Assembly: GCA_023450775.1 (NCBI GenBank)
Contig: JAEXGP010000057.1
Location: 1-14,184, forward strand
Source of the DNA: Actinomycetes bacterium
GTDB taxonomy: Bacteria; Actinomycetota; Acidimicrobiia; Acidimicrobiales; Microtrichaceae
Direction: 5' to 3'
DNA: 14,184 nucleotides
Part shown: positions 7,890-14,184 of the stretch, one piece after another
Layout of the letters: the number at the start of each line of letters is the position of its first letter
Numbering within the stretch: the stretch's first letter is position 1
Notes under the pieces: model-generated
Databases searched by the model: none
What the model was told of the DNA's origin: nothing
Seen by the model: only the letters and a program-made list of their open reading frames with translations
Position numbers and translations under genes: made by a program

Positions 7890-8984
7890 ATGCGGGTCGC
7901 GGTGTGGGGGACGGGCAACGTCGGGCGTCCGGCGATCCGGGCGGTGGTCGCGGACCCGGCGCTCGAGCTGGCGGCGGTGATCGTGTCGGATCCGCGCAAG
8001 GAGGGCCGCGACGCCGCCGAGCTCTGCAACCTGGACGAACCGACGGGCGTGGTCGCCACGCTCGACCACGCGGCGGTCCTGGCCGGCGGCTCGGGGCGGA
8101 TCGACGCCGTCGTCTACGCCGCCACCGGCGACACCCGGCCCGACGCGGCGGTCGCCGACATCGTCGCCTGTCTCCAGGCCGGCGCGGACGTCGCCTCCAC
8201 GTCGGTGTACCCGCTGATCCACCCCGGCTCGACCCCGCCCGAGCTCCGCGACCGCATCGAGGCCGCGTGCGCGTCGGGCGGGTCGCGCTGCTGGGTGTCG
8301 GGCATCGATCCCGGATTCCTCACCGACCTGGTCGCGCCGGTCATCATCGGCACCTGCGTCTCGGTCGATCGGGTCACCGTCCGGGAGACCTTCAACTACG
8401 CCACGTACCACGCGCCGCACGCGGTGAAGGAGCTCGTCGGCTTCGGCGGCTCCATGGACGAGCTGCCCCCGATGCTGTGGCCCACGGTCCCCACCATGGT
8501 GTGGGGCGGCGTGCTGCGGCTGCTCGCCGAGGCGCTCGACGTGGTGGTCGACGACGTGGTCGAGGAGATCGAGCGCCGCCCGCTCGAGCACGACCTCGAG
8601 CTGCCGATCGGGCACTTCGCCGCGGGCACGCTGGGCGCGTTCCGCCTGCGCCTGAACGGCATGGTCGGCGGCGAACCCCGGATCGTCGTCGACCACGTCA
8701 CCCGCATCGACGACGGCTGCGCCCCCGACTGGCCGTACGCCCCGGAGCGCTCGATGGGGTGCCACCAGGTGCTGATCGAGGGCGATCCCGACGTGACGCT
8801 GAGCATCGAGGCCATGGACACGGCCGACCCCGCGACCCGCGGCGACCACAACGTGGGCGGCATCGCGCTGTCCGCCGGACGGCTGGTCCACGCGCTGCCG
8901 GTCCTGCGCCAGGCGCCGGTCGGCATCGTCACCGCGCTCGACCTCCCGCTGGTCCCCGTCCCGGGACTGCTGCGCACCACCTGA
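7890..8984 (+). CDS. NAD(P)-dependent amine dehydrogenase family / dihydrodipicolinate reductase-like protein
   Basis: 364 residues. The N-terminus is a Rossmann fold: MRVAVWGTGNVGRPAIR with GTGNVG at 7-12 for the dinucleotide phosphates, an acidic VIVSDPRKEGRD at the second strand, and DAVVYAATGDTRP at about 72-84. The middle part has GIDPGFLTDLVAP (about 137-149), then an alpha/beta substrate domain with TVRETFNYATY and KELVGFGG. This layout matches the actinobacterial group annotated as dihydrodipicolinate reductase or 2,4-diaminopentanoate dehydrogenase-like, whose substrates are mostly unknown. At 364 residues it is far longer than true DapB (about 250), so a lysine-biosynthesis role is unlikely; oxidation or reduction of an amine or imine is the better guess. 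ATG start with a good Shine-Dalgarno sequence. It lies 63 bases upstream of the sulfatase gene on the same strand, so co-transcription is likely. Confidence 0.85.
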   Translation: MRVAVWGTGNVGRPAIRAVVADPALELAAVIVSDPRKEGRDAAELCNLDEPTGVVATLDHAAVLAGGSGRIDAVVYAATGDTRPDAAVADIVACLQAGADVASTSVYPLIHPGSTPPELRDRIEAACASGGSRCWVSGIDPGFLTDLVAPVIIGTCVSVDRVTVRETFNYATYHAPHAVKELVGFGGSMDELPPMLWPTVPTMVWGGVLRLLAEALDVVVDDVVEEIERRPLEHDLELPIGHFAAGTLGAFRLRLNGMVGGEPRIVVDHVTRIDDGCAPDWPYAPERSMGCHQVLIEGDPDVTLSIEAMDTADPATRGDHNVGGIALSAGRLVHALPVLRQAPVGIVTALDLPLVPVPGLLRTT

Positions 8985-9013
8985 CCGACCCGACCGACCG
9001 ACCTGACCGACCC
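8979..9013 (+). repeat. Short CCGA-rich direct repeat in the gap before the sulfatase gene
   Basis: ACCTGACCGACCC occurs at 8979-8991 and again at 9001-9013, with a further CGACCGACCG run between. The first copy includes the stop codon of the upstream gene. It could be replication slippage or a regulatory repeat; nothing ties it to a known element. Confidence 0.5.
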
Positions 9014-9031
9014 CCGCCCCGCCCGACGACG

Positions 9032-9036
9032 AGGAG
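9032..9036 (+). promoter_or_regulatory. Shine-Dalgarno sequence of the sulfatase gene
   Basis: AGGAG lies 11 bases before ATG 9048, slightly farther than ideal. It supports this start; no closer match occurs. Confidence 0.5.
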
Positions 9037-9047
9037 CTCCGATCCGG

Positions 9048-11399
9048 ATGACCGACACGCCTACCACCGACGACACCGACCCGCTCGCCCCCTACGCCGG
9101 CCACGGCGGCGAGGTCGGTCGCGTGTTCGCCACGTCCGACCCGTGGTGGCCCGAACCCCGGCGCGCGCCCGAGGGTGCCCCGAACATCGTCGTCGTGCTC
9201 TGCGACGACCTGGGCTACTCCGACCTCGGGTGCTACGGCTCCGAGATCCCTACCCCGAACGTCGACCGCATCGCCGCCGAGGGCCTTCGCTACACCGACT
9301 ACCACTCGGCGCCCATGTGCTCGCCGACCCGGGCGTCGCTGATGACCGGGCTGGAGCCGCACCGCGCGGGGGTGGGTCACGTGGCGCACTCCGATCCGGG
9401 CTTCCCCGGGTACGCCATGGAGCTGACGCCGTTCGCTCCGACGCTGCCCGAGCTGCTGCGGGAGGCCGGCTACCAGACGCTGATGGTCGGCAAGTGGCAC
9501 CTGACCAAGGACAGCGAGGTCAACGACGCCGGCGACCGCTCCTCGTGGCCGCTGCAGAAGGGCTTCGACCGCTACTACGGGTTCCTGGACGCGTTCACGA
9601 ACTTCCACCATCCGCACCGGCTCATCGAGGACAACCACGCCGTGCGGACCGACGAGTACCCAGAGGGCTACTTCGTCACCGACGACTTCACCGACCGGGC
9701 GATCTCGATGATCCGGGAGACCAAGGCGTCGGACCCGTCCAAGCCGTTCTTCCTCTACTTCTCCCAGGCCGCGGTCCACGCGCCGCTGCAGGCCAAGGAG
9801 GAGGACATCGAGCGCCACGCGGACGTGTACCGCCAGGGCTGGGACGCCATCCGCCAGGCCCGCTACGACCGCCAGGTCGAGCTCGGCGTGGTCCCCGAGG
9901 GCACCGAGCTGGCGCCCCGCAACCACGAGCCGGGCGACGAGGTGCCGGCCTGGGACGACCTCGACGAGGACCACCAGCGCCTCTTCGCCCGCTACATGGC
10001 CGTGTACGCGGGCCTGGTCGACAACCTCGACCAGAACATCGGGCGCCTGCGCGAGGCCCTCGAGGAGCTGGGGGAGTGGGACAACACGCTGTTCATCTTC
10101 ACGAGCGACAACGGCGGGTCCCGCGAGGGCGAGGAGCAGGGCACCTCGGCGTACTTCCGGACGCTGCACTTCGGGCGGAAGGGCACCGAGGAGCCGTTCG
10201 TGGAGGACCTGGCCCGGATCGACGAGATCGGCGGGCCGACCACGCTGCCGCACTACCCGCGCGGGTGGGCGATGGCGTCGAACACGCCGTTCCGGCTCTA
10301 CAAGATCAACGCCCACCGCGGCGGCCACTCCGTGCCGTTCGTCGTCTCGTGGCCGGCGGCGCTGGCCCGGGCCGGCCGCTCGGGCGGTGAGCTGCGCGAC
10401 CAGTTCGTGCACGTGACCGACCTCCTGCCGAGCTTCCTGGACCTCCTCGGCGTGCAGCGCCCCGACGAGTGGCGCGGGAACCCGGTGCTGCCGCTCGCCG
10501 GCGAGCCCGTGTTCGGTCCCACGATCACCGACGCGGAGGCCCCCGGCCGCAGCCGCGACGTGGTCATCGAGAACGAGGGCCACCGCGGCTACCGCCGGGA
10601 CGGCTGGGAGGCCGTGACGCGCCACCCGGCGCGCACGCCGTTCTCGGATGACCACTGGGAGCTGTTCGACATGGCGGCGGACCCGACCCAGCTCCACGAC
10701 CTGGGGGCCGAGCACCCCGACCGCCTCGCCGAGCTGGTGGCGGCGTGGGAGGAGGCCGCCTGGGAGAACCAGATCTTCCCCATGGACGAGGGCACGGGCT
10801 ACCGGTTCCTGCTGCGGCCGCCGTGGGTCGAGCGCTACGACGAGCCCGTCGTGCTGCGACCCGGCACACCGACCCTCGACCGCTGGCGCTCCCAGCGGCT
10901 GATCCTCTGGCGCGACGTCACGATCACCGCGGACGTGACGCTGGCCGACGGCGACGCCGGCATCGTGTTCGCGCACGGCGATCAGGGCGGCGGCTACTCG
11001 CTCTACGTCGACGACACCGGCGAGCTGGTGGCGGCGCACAACGGCTACGGCATCGAGCGCGAGGTGCGGGGACCGGTCGTCGCGCCGGGCCGCCACGAGC
11101 TCGAGCTGCGGATCACGTGCCCGGGGGACGACGTGTGGGACCTGGCGCTCGCGGTCGACGGCGCCGAGGTGGCGTCCGACACCGACTTCCGCCTGCTGAT
11201 GGCGATGGCGCCGTTCGAGGGCATCGACGTCGGCCTGGACCGCCGCTCGCCGGTGTGCTGGAAGGTGTACGAGCGCCACGGCTCGTTCCCGTTCCGCGGC
11301 ACGATCCACTCGGTGGCCTACCGGCCCGGCGCGCCGGCGCCGGACAGTCCGACCAACTTCCTGGACCTGCTCCGCGACTGGGGCCGCACGATGGAGTGA
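9048..11399 (+). CDS. Type I arylsulfatase, AtsA-like, formylglycine-dependent
   Basis: 783 residues, close in size and layout to Mycobacterium tuberculosis AtsA (787). A polar lead (1-45) without signal peptide or lipobox precedes the alkaline-phosphatase-fold core. D53/D54 (LCDDLGYSDLG) bind calcium. C91 in CSPTRASLMTG matches CxPxR, the site converted to formylglycine, with R95. Also present are K149/H151 (VGKWHL), D354/N355 (FTSDNGG) and K419 (NTPFRLYK), so the active site looks complete. After about residue 610 comes a beta-rich domain (ITADVTLADGDAGIVFAHG, YSLYVDDTGELVAAHN) as in the AtsA C-terminus. It should hydrolyse sulfate esters in the cytoplasm after maturation by a formylglycine-generating enzyme or anaerobic maturase, neither of which is encoded here. 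The substrate is unknown. It follows the amine dehydrogenase-like gene and is followed by a strong hairpin. Confidence 0.95.
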   Translation: MTDTPTTDDTDPLAPYAGHGGEVGRVFATSDPWWPEPRRAPEGAPNIVVVLCDDLGYSDLGCYGSEIPTPNVDRIAAEGLRYTDYHSAPMCSPTRASLMTGLEPHRAGVGHVAHSDPGFPGYAMELTPFAPTLPELLREAGYQTLMVGKWHLTKDSEVNDAGDRSSWPLQKGFDRYYGFLDAFTNFHHPHRLIEDNHAVRTDEYPEGYFVTDDFTDRAISMIRETKASDPSKPFFLYFSQAAVHAPLQAKEEDIERHADVYRQGWDAIRQARYDRQVELGVVPEGTELAPRNHEPGDEVPAWDDLDEDHQRLFARYMAVYAGLVDNLDQNIGRLREALEELGEWDNTLFIFTSDNGGSREGEEQGTSAYFRTLHFGRKGTEEPFVEDLARIDEIGGPTTLPHYPRGWAMASNTPFRLYKINAHRGGHSVPFVVSWPAALARAGRSGGELRDQFVHVTDLLPSFLDLLGVQRPDEWRGNPVLPLAGEPVFGPTITDAEAPGRSRDVVIENEGHRGYRRDGWEAVTRHPARTPFSDDHWELFDMAADPTQLHDLGAEHPDRLAELVAAWEEAAWENQIFPMDEGTGYRFLLRPPWVERYDEPVVLRPGTPTLDRWRSQRLILWRDVTITADVTLADGDAGIVFAHGDQGGGYSLYVDDTGELVAAHNGYGIEREVRGPVVAPGRHELELRITCPGDDVWDLALAVDGAEVASDTDFRLLMAMAPFEGIDVGLDRRSPVCWKVYERHGSFPFRGTIHSVAYRPGAPAPDSPTNFLDLLRDWGRTME

Positions 11400-11439
11400 G
11401 TCAGGACCGGGACGTGAACCCGGAGCCGCCCGAGGTCCC

Positions 11440-11490
11440 GCTCTGTTCCCGTTCCGGCACCCGATGACGTGCCCGGAACGGGAACAGAGC
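11440..11490. terminator. Strong hairpin with 21-bp stem after the sulfatase gene; probable terminator
   Basis: Left arm 11440-11460 and right arm 11469-11490 pair over 21 bp with one bulged C, around an 8-base loop. GGTCCC just outside the left arm also matches GGGACC further right, so the structure may extend. The arm carries GTTCCCGTTCC, close to the GTTCCGTTCC of the hairpin at 6312-6361. It starts 41 bases after the sulfatase stop and ends before the presumed promoter of the sarcosine oxidase-like gene, as expected for a terminator insulating the two. No T-run follows. Confidence 0.6.
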
Positions 11491-11518
11491 GTGCGGCGGG
11501 ACCGGGGAGCGTGCGTCG

Positions 11519-11524
11519 TAGGGT
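11519..11524 (+). promoter_or_regulatory. Putative -10 element (TAGGGT) for a leaderless sarcosine oxidase-like transcript
   Basis: TAGGGT fits TANNNT and ends seven bases before GTG 11532, placing transcription initiation at or one base before the start codon. No Shine-Dalgarno sequence is present. This supports GTG 11532 over starts further upstream, one of which would lie inside the hairpin. No clear -35 box. Confidence 0.4.
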
Positions 11525-11531
11525 CGGCGTC

Positions 11532-12644
11532 GTGATCGAGGTCGACGTCGTGGTGGTGGGCGCGGGCGCCATGGGCTCCGCGACCGCATGGCGCCTGGCG
11601 CGTCAGGGGCGCAGCGTGGCGCTGCTGGAGCGGTTCGGTCCCGGTCACGACCGCGGGTCCTCGCACGGCAGCACACGGATCTTCCGGGTCGCCTACCGCG
11701 ACGCCCGCTACGTCCACCTCGCCGTGCGGGCGCTGCCGCTCTGGCGGGAGCTCGAGGACGCGGCCGGCGAGGTGCTGCTCGAGCAGGACGGTCAGCTCGA
11801 CCACGGACACGCCGCCGCGATCGAGGAGATCGCCGGCCACCTGGAGGGGACCGGCCATCCCGCGCAGGTCCTCCGGCCGGACCAGGCGACCGAACGCTGG
11901 CCGGGCATGCGCTTCGACGAGGCCGTGGTGTTCAGCCCCGAGGGCGGCCGCTGCTACGCCGACCGCACGGTGGCCGCGTGCCAGCGGCTGGCCGCGGCGG
12001 CCGGTGCAGAGGTGCGCTTCCACACACCGGTCGAGCGGATCGAGCCGGCGCGGTCCGGCGATTCGGTGACCGTGCACACGGCGGACGGCCCGTGGCGTGC
12101 GCCGGTCGCGGTCGTCGCGGCGGGGGCGTGGGTGCAGCCGCTCCTCGCCGGCGTGGACGGCGTGCGGCTGCCGCCGGTCGTGGTCGAGTCCGACCAGCCG
12201 TCGCACTTCCGGCCCTACGACCCCGACGCGCCCTGGCCCGCGTTCCTGCACCACATGGCCGTCGACGGCTCGGCGGACCACCCGCTCGCGTTCCACGCGT
12301 ACGGCCTGTCGAGCCCCGGCGAGGGCGTGAAGGTCGGCGGCTACGGGACGGTGGTGCCCGACGACGCGGAGGACCGTGGCGGCATCTCCGCGGCGCGGAC
12401 CGCCGAGCAGGTCGGCTACGTGCAGCGCTGGCTGCCCGGACTCGACCCCACGCCGGTGTCGACCACGTCGTGCCTGTTCACGACCACGCCCGACGAGCAC
12501 TTCGTGCTCGACCGCCGTGGTCCGGTCGTCGTGTGCTCGCCGTGCTCGGGACACGGCTTCAAGTTCGTGCCGGCGATCGCGGACGAGGTGGCGGCGCTCG
12601 TCGCCGGCGAGTCCCAGCGCGAACCGGCCTGGCGCCTGCGCTGA
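11532..12644 (+). CDS. Monomeric sarcosine oxidase / N-methyl amino acid oxidase family flavoprotein
   Basis: 370 residues from GTG 11532, the normal size for the monomeric sarcosine oxidase (MSOX)/N-methyltryptophan oxidase family. The FAD-binding Rossmann motif VVGAGAMGSATAWRLA begins at residue 8, with E33 for ribose. GSSHGSTRIFRVAY (42-55) places H45, R49 and R52 at the same numbers as in Bacillus MSOX. C314 (TSCLFTTTPDEHF) matches the covalent-flavin cysteine, K344 lies in GHGFKF, and K267 matches the oxygen-activating lysine. The MSOX active-site His269 is replaced by Y271, so substrate preference probably differs. The expected reaction is oxidation of a secondary or N-methyl amine with release of hydrogen peroxide, in the cytoplasm. 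The frame is open further upstream, but those starts fall in the hairpin and before the predicted promoter. Convergent with the secreted-protein gene at 12736. Confidence 0.9.
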   Translation: MIEVDVVVVGAGAMGSATAWRLARQGRSVALLERFGPGHDRGSSHGSTRIFRVAYRDARYVHLAVRALPLWRELEDAAGEVLLEQDGQLDHGHAAAIEEIAGHLEGTGHPAQVLRPDQATERWPGMRFDEAVVFSPEGGRCYADRTVAACQRLAAAAGAEVRFHTPVERIEPARSGDSVTVHTADGPWRAPVAVVAAGAWVQPLLAGVDGVRLPPVVVESDQPSHFRPYDPDAPWPAFLHHMAVDGSADHPLAFHAYGLSSPGEGVKVGGYGTVVPDDAEDRGGISAARTAEQVGYVQRWLPGLDPTPVSTTSCLFTTTPDEHFVLDRRGPVVVCSPCSGHGFKFVPAIADEVAALVAGESQREPAWRLR

Positions 12645-12674
12645 GCGCCGGGCACCGGTCCTCGACCGTGGCGA

Positions 12675-12700
12675 CCCTCATGATGGCGCCCCTCATGAGG
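12675..12700. repeat. Short repeats in the convergent gap
   Basis: CCCTCATGA occurs twice with a 15-base period (12675-12683, 12690-12698), and CCTCATGAGG (12691-12700) is a perfect 10-base palindrome. They lie in the 91-base gap between the convergent sarcosine oxidase-like and secreted-protein genes. They could aid termination or bind a protein; neither is shown. Confidence 0.4.
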
Positions 12701-12729
12701 CCGCCCTGCGGGATGGCCCCTCCCGGGTG

Positions 12730-12747
12730 GCGCCGTCAGGACGGCGC
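12730..12747 (-). terminator. 8-bp GC hairpin overlapping the stop codon of the minus-strand gene
   Basis: GCGCCGTC (12730-12737) and GACGGCGC (12740-12747) are perfect complements around a 2-base centre. The TGA stop of the minus-strand gene (12736-12738) lies at the tip. There is no T-run. It could end transcription or slow ribosomes at the stop; a chance GC palindrome is also possible. Confidence 0.35.
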
Positions 12748-13668
12748 TTCGATGGCGGTCGACGCCGTGGTCACGCTGCGGGTCACGACCGAGATCTGCG
12801 GGACGTCGCCGAGCGATCGCCAGGTGACGCCGTCGGTCGTCCACTCCGCCCGCCACACGACCGTGACGTCGCCGTACCAGCGGTCGCGCCGTCCGAGGAC
12901 GCCGGTCTCGGTGCGATAGGTCACCGCGCAGGTGCCGTCGCGCCGGGCCTGCCGCCGAGCGGAGGCAGGGTCGTCGGGGTCGAACGCCCGCCCGGGCCCG
13001 TTGCAGGTGACCGTGCGGTGATCCGCGGGGTCGCCGCTGCGGACCGAGAACCCGACCGGCCGTGCCCGCACCCGTGCGCTCACAGCGCCGGCGGTCAGCG
13101 TGCGGTCCACCCTGGTGGCCCACGCCTCGTCGGAGAACGACGTGAACACGGGTTCCCCGACGACCACGTCGGTGCCGACCGGCGGGCTCACCTGTCGGGG
13201 CAGGGGCGGCAGCGTGGTGATCATCCGTCGGGCCAGGACCTGTGGCGCGGCGCCGGCGTCGGTCGGGACGAGCCGGGCGGTGCCGTCGAACCGGCCGCCG
13301 GTCACCCGGATCTGCACGTCCGCGCCCTGGGCCGGTCCGGTCTCGGCCAGCGTGATCAGCACGTCGAGGAGCGGCGAGTCGAACGACGGGTCGAGCGAGA
13401 CCAGCTGCAGCAGGTAGGCGAGCTCGGCGTCGGTCAGCGTGAGCCAGTACGTCGACGGTGCGGGTCCACCGGAACGGGGCCGGATCGTTCCGCCGGTGAG
13501 GATCGAGGTGACGATGCGACCGTCACGGGTGACCCGGGACGACGCGGCGCCGTCGCCGGCGGCACCCGCGTGCGATGGCGCGGCCACGAGCAGCGCCGCC
13601 AGCAGCAGCATGGCCAGCGCCACCGCGGTCCGGGCCGTGGCAGTCGTGTGCCCGCGTGCCCGGCTCAC
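12736..13668 (-). CDS. Secreted protein of unknown function with PKD-like C-terminal pattern
   Basis: 310 residues from GTG 13668. This start gives a 4-base GTGA overlap with the upstream gene and a good signal peptide: basic residues 1-13, hydrophobic core about 15-30 and SHA-GA cleavage near 34-36. The longer open frame upstream is arginine-rich shadow sequence. The mature part begins with a segment I do not recognise (WLTLTDAELAYLLQLVSLD, about 70-90). From about residue 150 it reads PPVGTDVVVGEPVF, then ARPVGFSVRSGD, TVTCNGPGRAFDPDD (C222) and GTCAVTYR (C247), ending in a strand-rich region. This order (ArP..v....GD, tvtC.GPG, C..tY) resembles a PKD-like module in streptomycete exported proteins, some loosely named ATP/GTP-binding protein. 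C222 and C247 could form a disulfide. Role unknown; probably extracytoplasmic and partner of the upstream gene. Confidence 0.7.
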   Translation of the reverse strand: MSRARGHTTATARTAVALAMLLLAALLVAAPSHAGAAGDGAASSRVTRDGRIVTSILTGGTIRPRSGGPAPSTYWLTLTDAELAYLLQLVSLDPSFDSPLLDVLITLAETGPAQGADVQIRVTGGRFDGTARLVPTDAGAAPQVLARRMITTLPPLPRQVSPPVGTDVVVGEPVFTSFSDEAWATRVDRTLTAGAVSARVRARPVGFSVRSGDPADHRTVTCNGPGRAFDPDDPASARRQARRDGTCAVTYRTETGVLGRRDRWYGDVTVVWRAEWTTDGVTWRSLGDVPQISVVTRSVTTASTAIEAPS

Positions 13669-14184
13669 GAGCCTGCGTCCCCGGTCGGGCAGGGGTCGGG
13701 CGAACCCGGCGCCAGCACCTCGAGCTCGGTCTGGTCGAGCGAGGAGAGGACCCAGCCGCCGTCGACCCGCTCGACCACGCCGGTCCCGCGGCTCGCGCCG
13801 ACGCCGTCGTCGACGACGGCGCCGCTGGCGACGTCGCGGACCACGCCCGGCGACCAGCCGCACCAGTCGAAGGTCAGACGGTCGGGCGACTCCGCGTGCA
13901 CGGACCGGGCGTGGTGGACGTAGGCGAGCGCCCCGTCCACGACCGGGATGGCCTCGCCCCGCGACAGGCGCCCGAGCACGGCGGTGCGGACGTCGTCGGC
14001 GAGCACGGCGCCTGGCGGCACCACGGCGGCCCACTCCGCGAGCAGCGGATCTCCTCCACGGAGGAACGCGGAGGGGTCGCCGTGGAGCTCGGTGACCACC
14101 CGGTCGTACCGGGCGAGCACGTCCTGGACGACGGCGGCCGGTCCGTCGACCGGAGCGGCCGGCGCCGGCGGCGCGGTCGTGCTC
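13665..14184 (-). CDS. Probable exported NTF2-like protein (5' end outside window)
   Basis: The frame is open to the right edge, so the N-terminus is missing; at least 172 residues are present. An in-frame GTG at 14120 is probably not the start, because the sequence before it (STTAPPAPAAPVDGPAAVV) reads as an Ala/Pro/Thr linker like those after the signal peptide or lipobox of actinobacterial exported proteins. The body starts with a helical VVQDVLARYDRVVTEL and ends in alternating strands: VVRDVASGAVVDDG, then GTGVVERVDGGWVLSSLDQ. This matches the general plan of NTF2-like lipoproteins (helix first, then strands ending in a dG.W.v motif). Two cysteines (WCGW and DPCP) might pair. Its stop overlaps the start of the secreted-protein gene by 4 bases, indicating coupled expression. 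The fold is inferred from pattern alone; no function is assigned. Confidence 0.6.
   Translation of the reverse strand, partial: STTAPPAPAAPVDGPAAVVQDVLARYDRVVTELHGDPSAFLRGGDPLLAEWAAVVPPGAVLADDVRTAVLGRLSRGEAIPVVDGALAYVHHARSVHAESPDRLTFDWCGWSPGVVRDVASGAVVDDGVGASRGTGVVERVDGGWVLSSLDQTELEVLAPGSPDPCPTGDAGS

Noticed and set aside
7890..8984. Assignment as DapB of lysine biosynthesis
   Set aside because: Too long (364 versus about 250 residues) and matches the separate amine dehydrogenase/DapB-like group; no dap genes nearby.
11469..11531. A start for the sarcosine oxidase-like gene at GTG 11469 or GTG 11511
   Set aside because: 11469 lies in the right arm of the hairpin and both precede the TAGGGT element. 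The family N-terminus begins a few residues before the GxGxxG motif, as GTG 11532 gives.
7527..12554. A 1675-residue open frame on the minus strand opposite the amine dehydrogenase-like, sulfatase and sarcosine oxidase-like genes
   Set aside because: Low-complexity Val/Arg/His/Asp-rich translation without motifs, and it starts inside another gene; a composition artefact.
13669..14034. N-terminal extension of the secreted protein by about 120 residues
   Set aside because: Arginine-rich shadow of the overlapping upstream gene. GTG 13668 gives a proper signal peptide and a GTGA overlap.
1..14184. CRISPR array, tRNA, rRNA, insertion sequence, attachment site or phage genes
   Set aside because: No regularly spaced repeats, cloverleaf-like stretches, transposase motifs or terminal repeats were seen on reading both strands.

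Overview
The window is very GC-rich, with G or C at almost every third codon position, frequent GTG starts and 4-base GTGA stop/start overlaps. With the LysX-type lysyl-tRNA synthetase/MprF fusion, an AtsA-type arylsulfatase and possible leaderless promoters, this points to a high-GC actinobacterium. Acidimicrobiia is a plausible guess but is not proven by the sequence. Nine of the ten protein genes have a recognisable family or fold; two at the right edge are poorly characterised exported proteins. No tRNA, rRNA, CRISPR array, transposase or phage gene was seen.

Region 1 (1-6286, + strand) is a tight run of four genes: a DUF2254 membrane protein cut by the left edge; a bifunctional lysyl-tRNA synthetase/phosphatidylglycerol lysyltransferase; a small DoxX-like membrane protein; and a degenerate-GGDEF/EAL cyclic-di-GMP phosphodiesterase. 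Junctions are -4, +12 and about -19 bases, so one operon is likely. The theme is the cell envelope: the fusion would make Lys-tRNA(Lys) and pass lysine to phosphatidylglycerol. Its domain order (synthetase first, membrane/transferase second) is the reverse of mycobacterial LysX and is the most notable observation here.

Region 2 (6287-12735) looks catabolic. A 24-bp-arm hairpin separates the EAL gene from a convergent FAD-linked oxidase of the D-2-hydroxyglutarate/D-lactate dehydrogenase type. That gene is divergent from a second unit: a dihydrodipicolinate-reductase-like NAD(P)-dependent amine dehydrogenase family protein, then a long cytoplasmic-type arylsulfatase. A second strong hairpin, sharing a GTTCC...GTTCC / GGAAC...GAAC theme with the first, separates the sulfatase from a monomeric sarcosine oxidase-like flavoenzyme. 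No shared pathway is proven; attack on sulfated and N-methylated or amino-acid-like small molecules is a reasonable reading.

Region 3 (12736-14184, - strand) holds two overlapping genes. The upstream one, cut by the right edge, looks like an exported NTF2-like protein. The downstream one is a signal-peptide-bearing protein of unknown role with a C-terminal PKD-like pattern also seen in streptomycete secreted proteins.

Long open frames run antisense to most genes (up to about 5 kb); these are composition artefacts and are not annotated.
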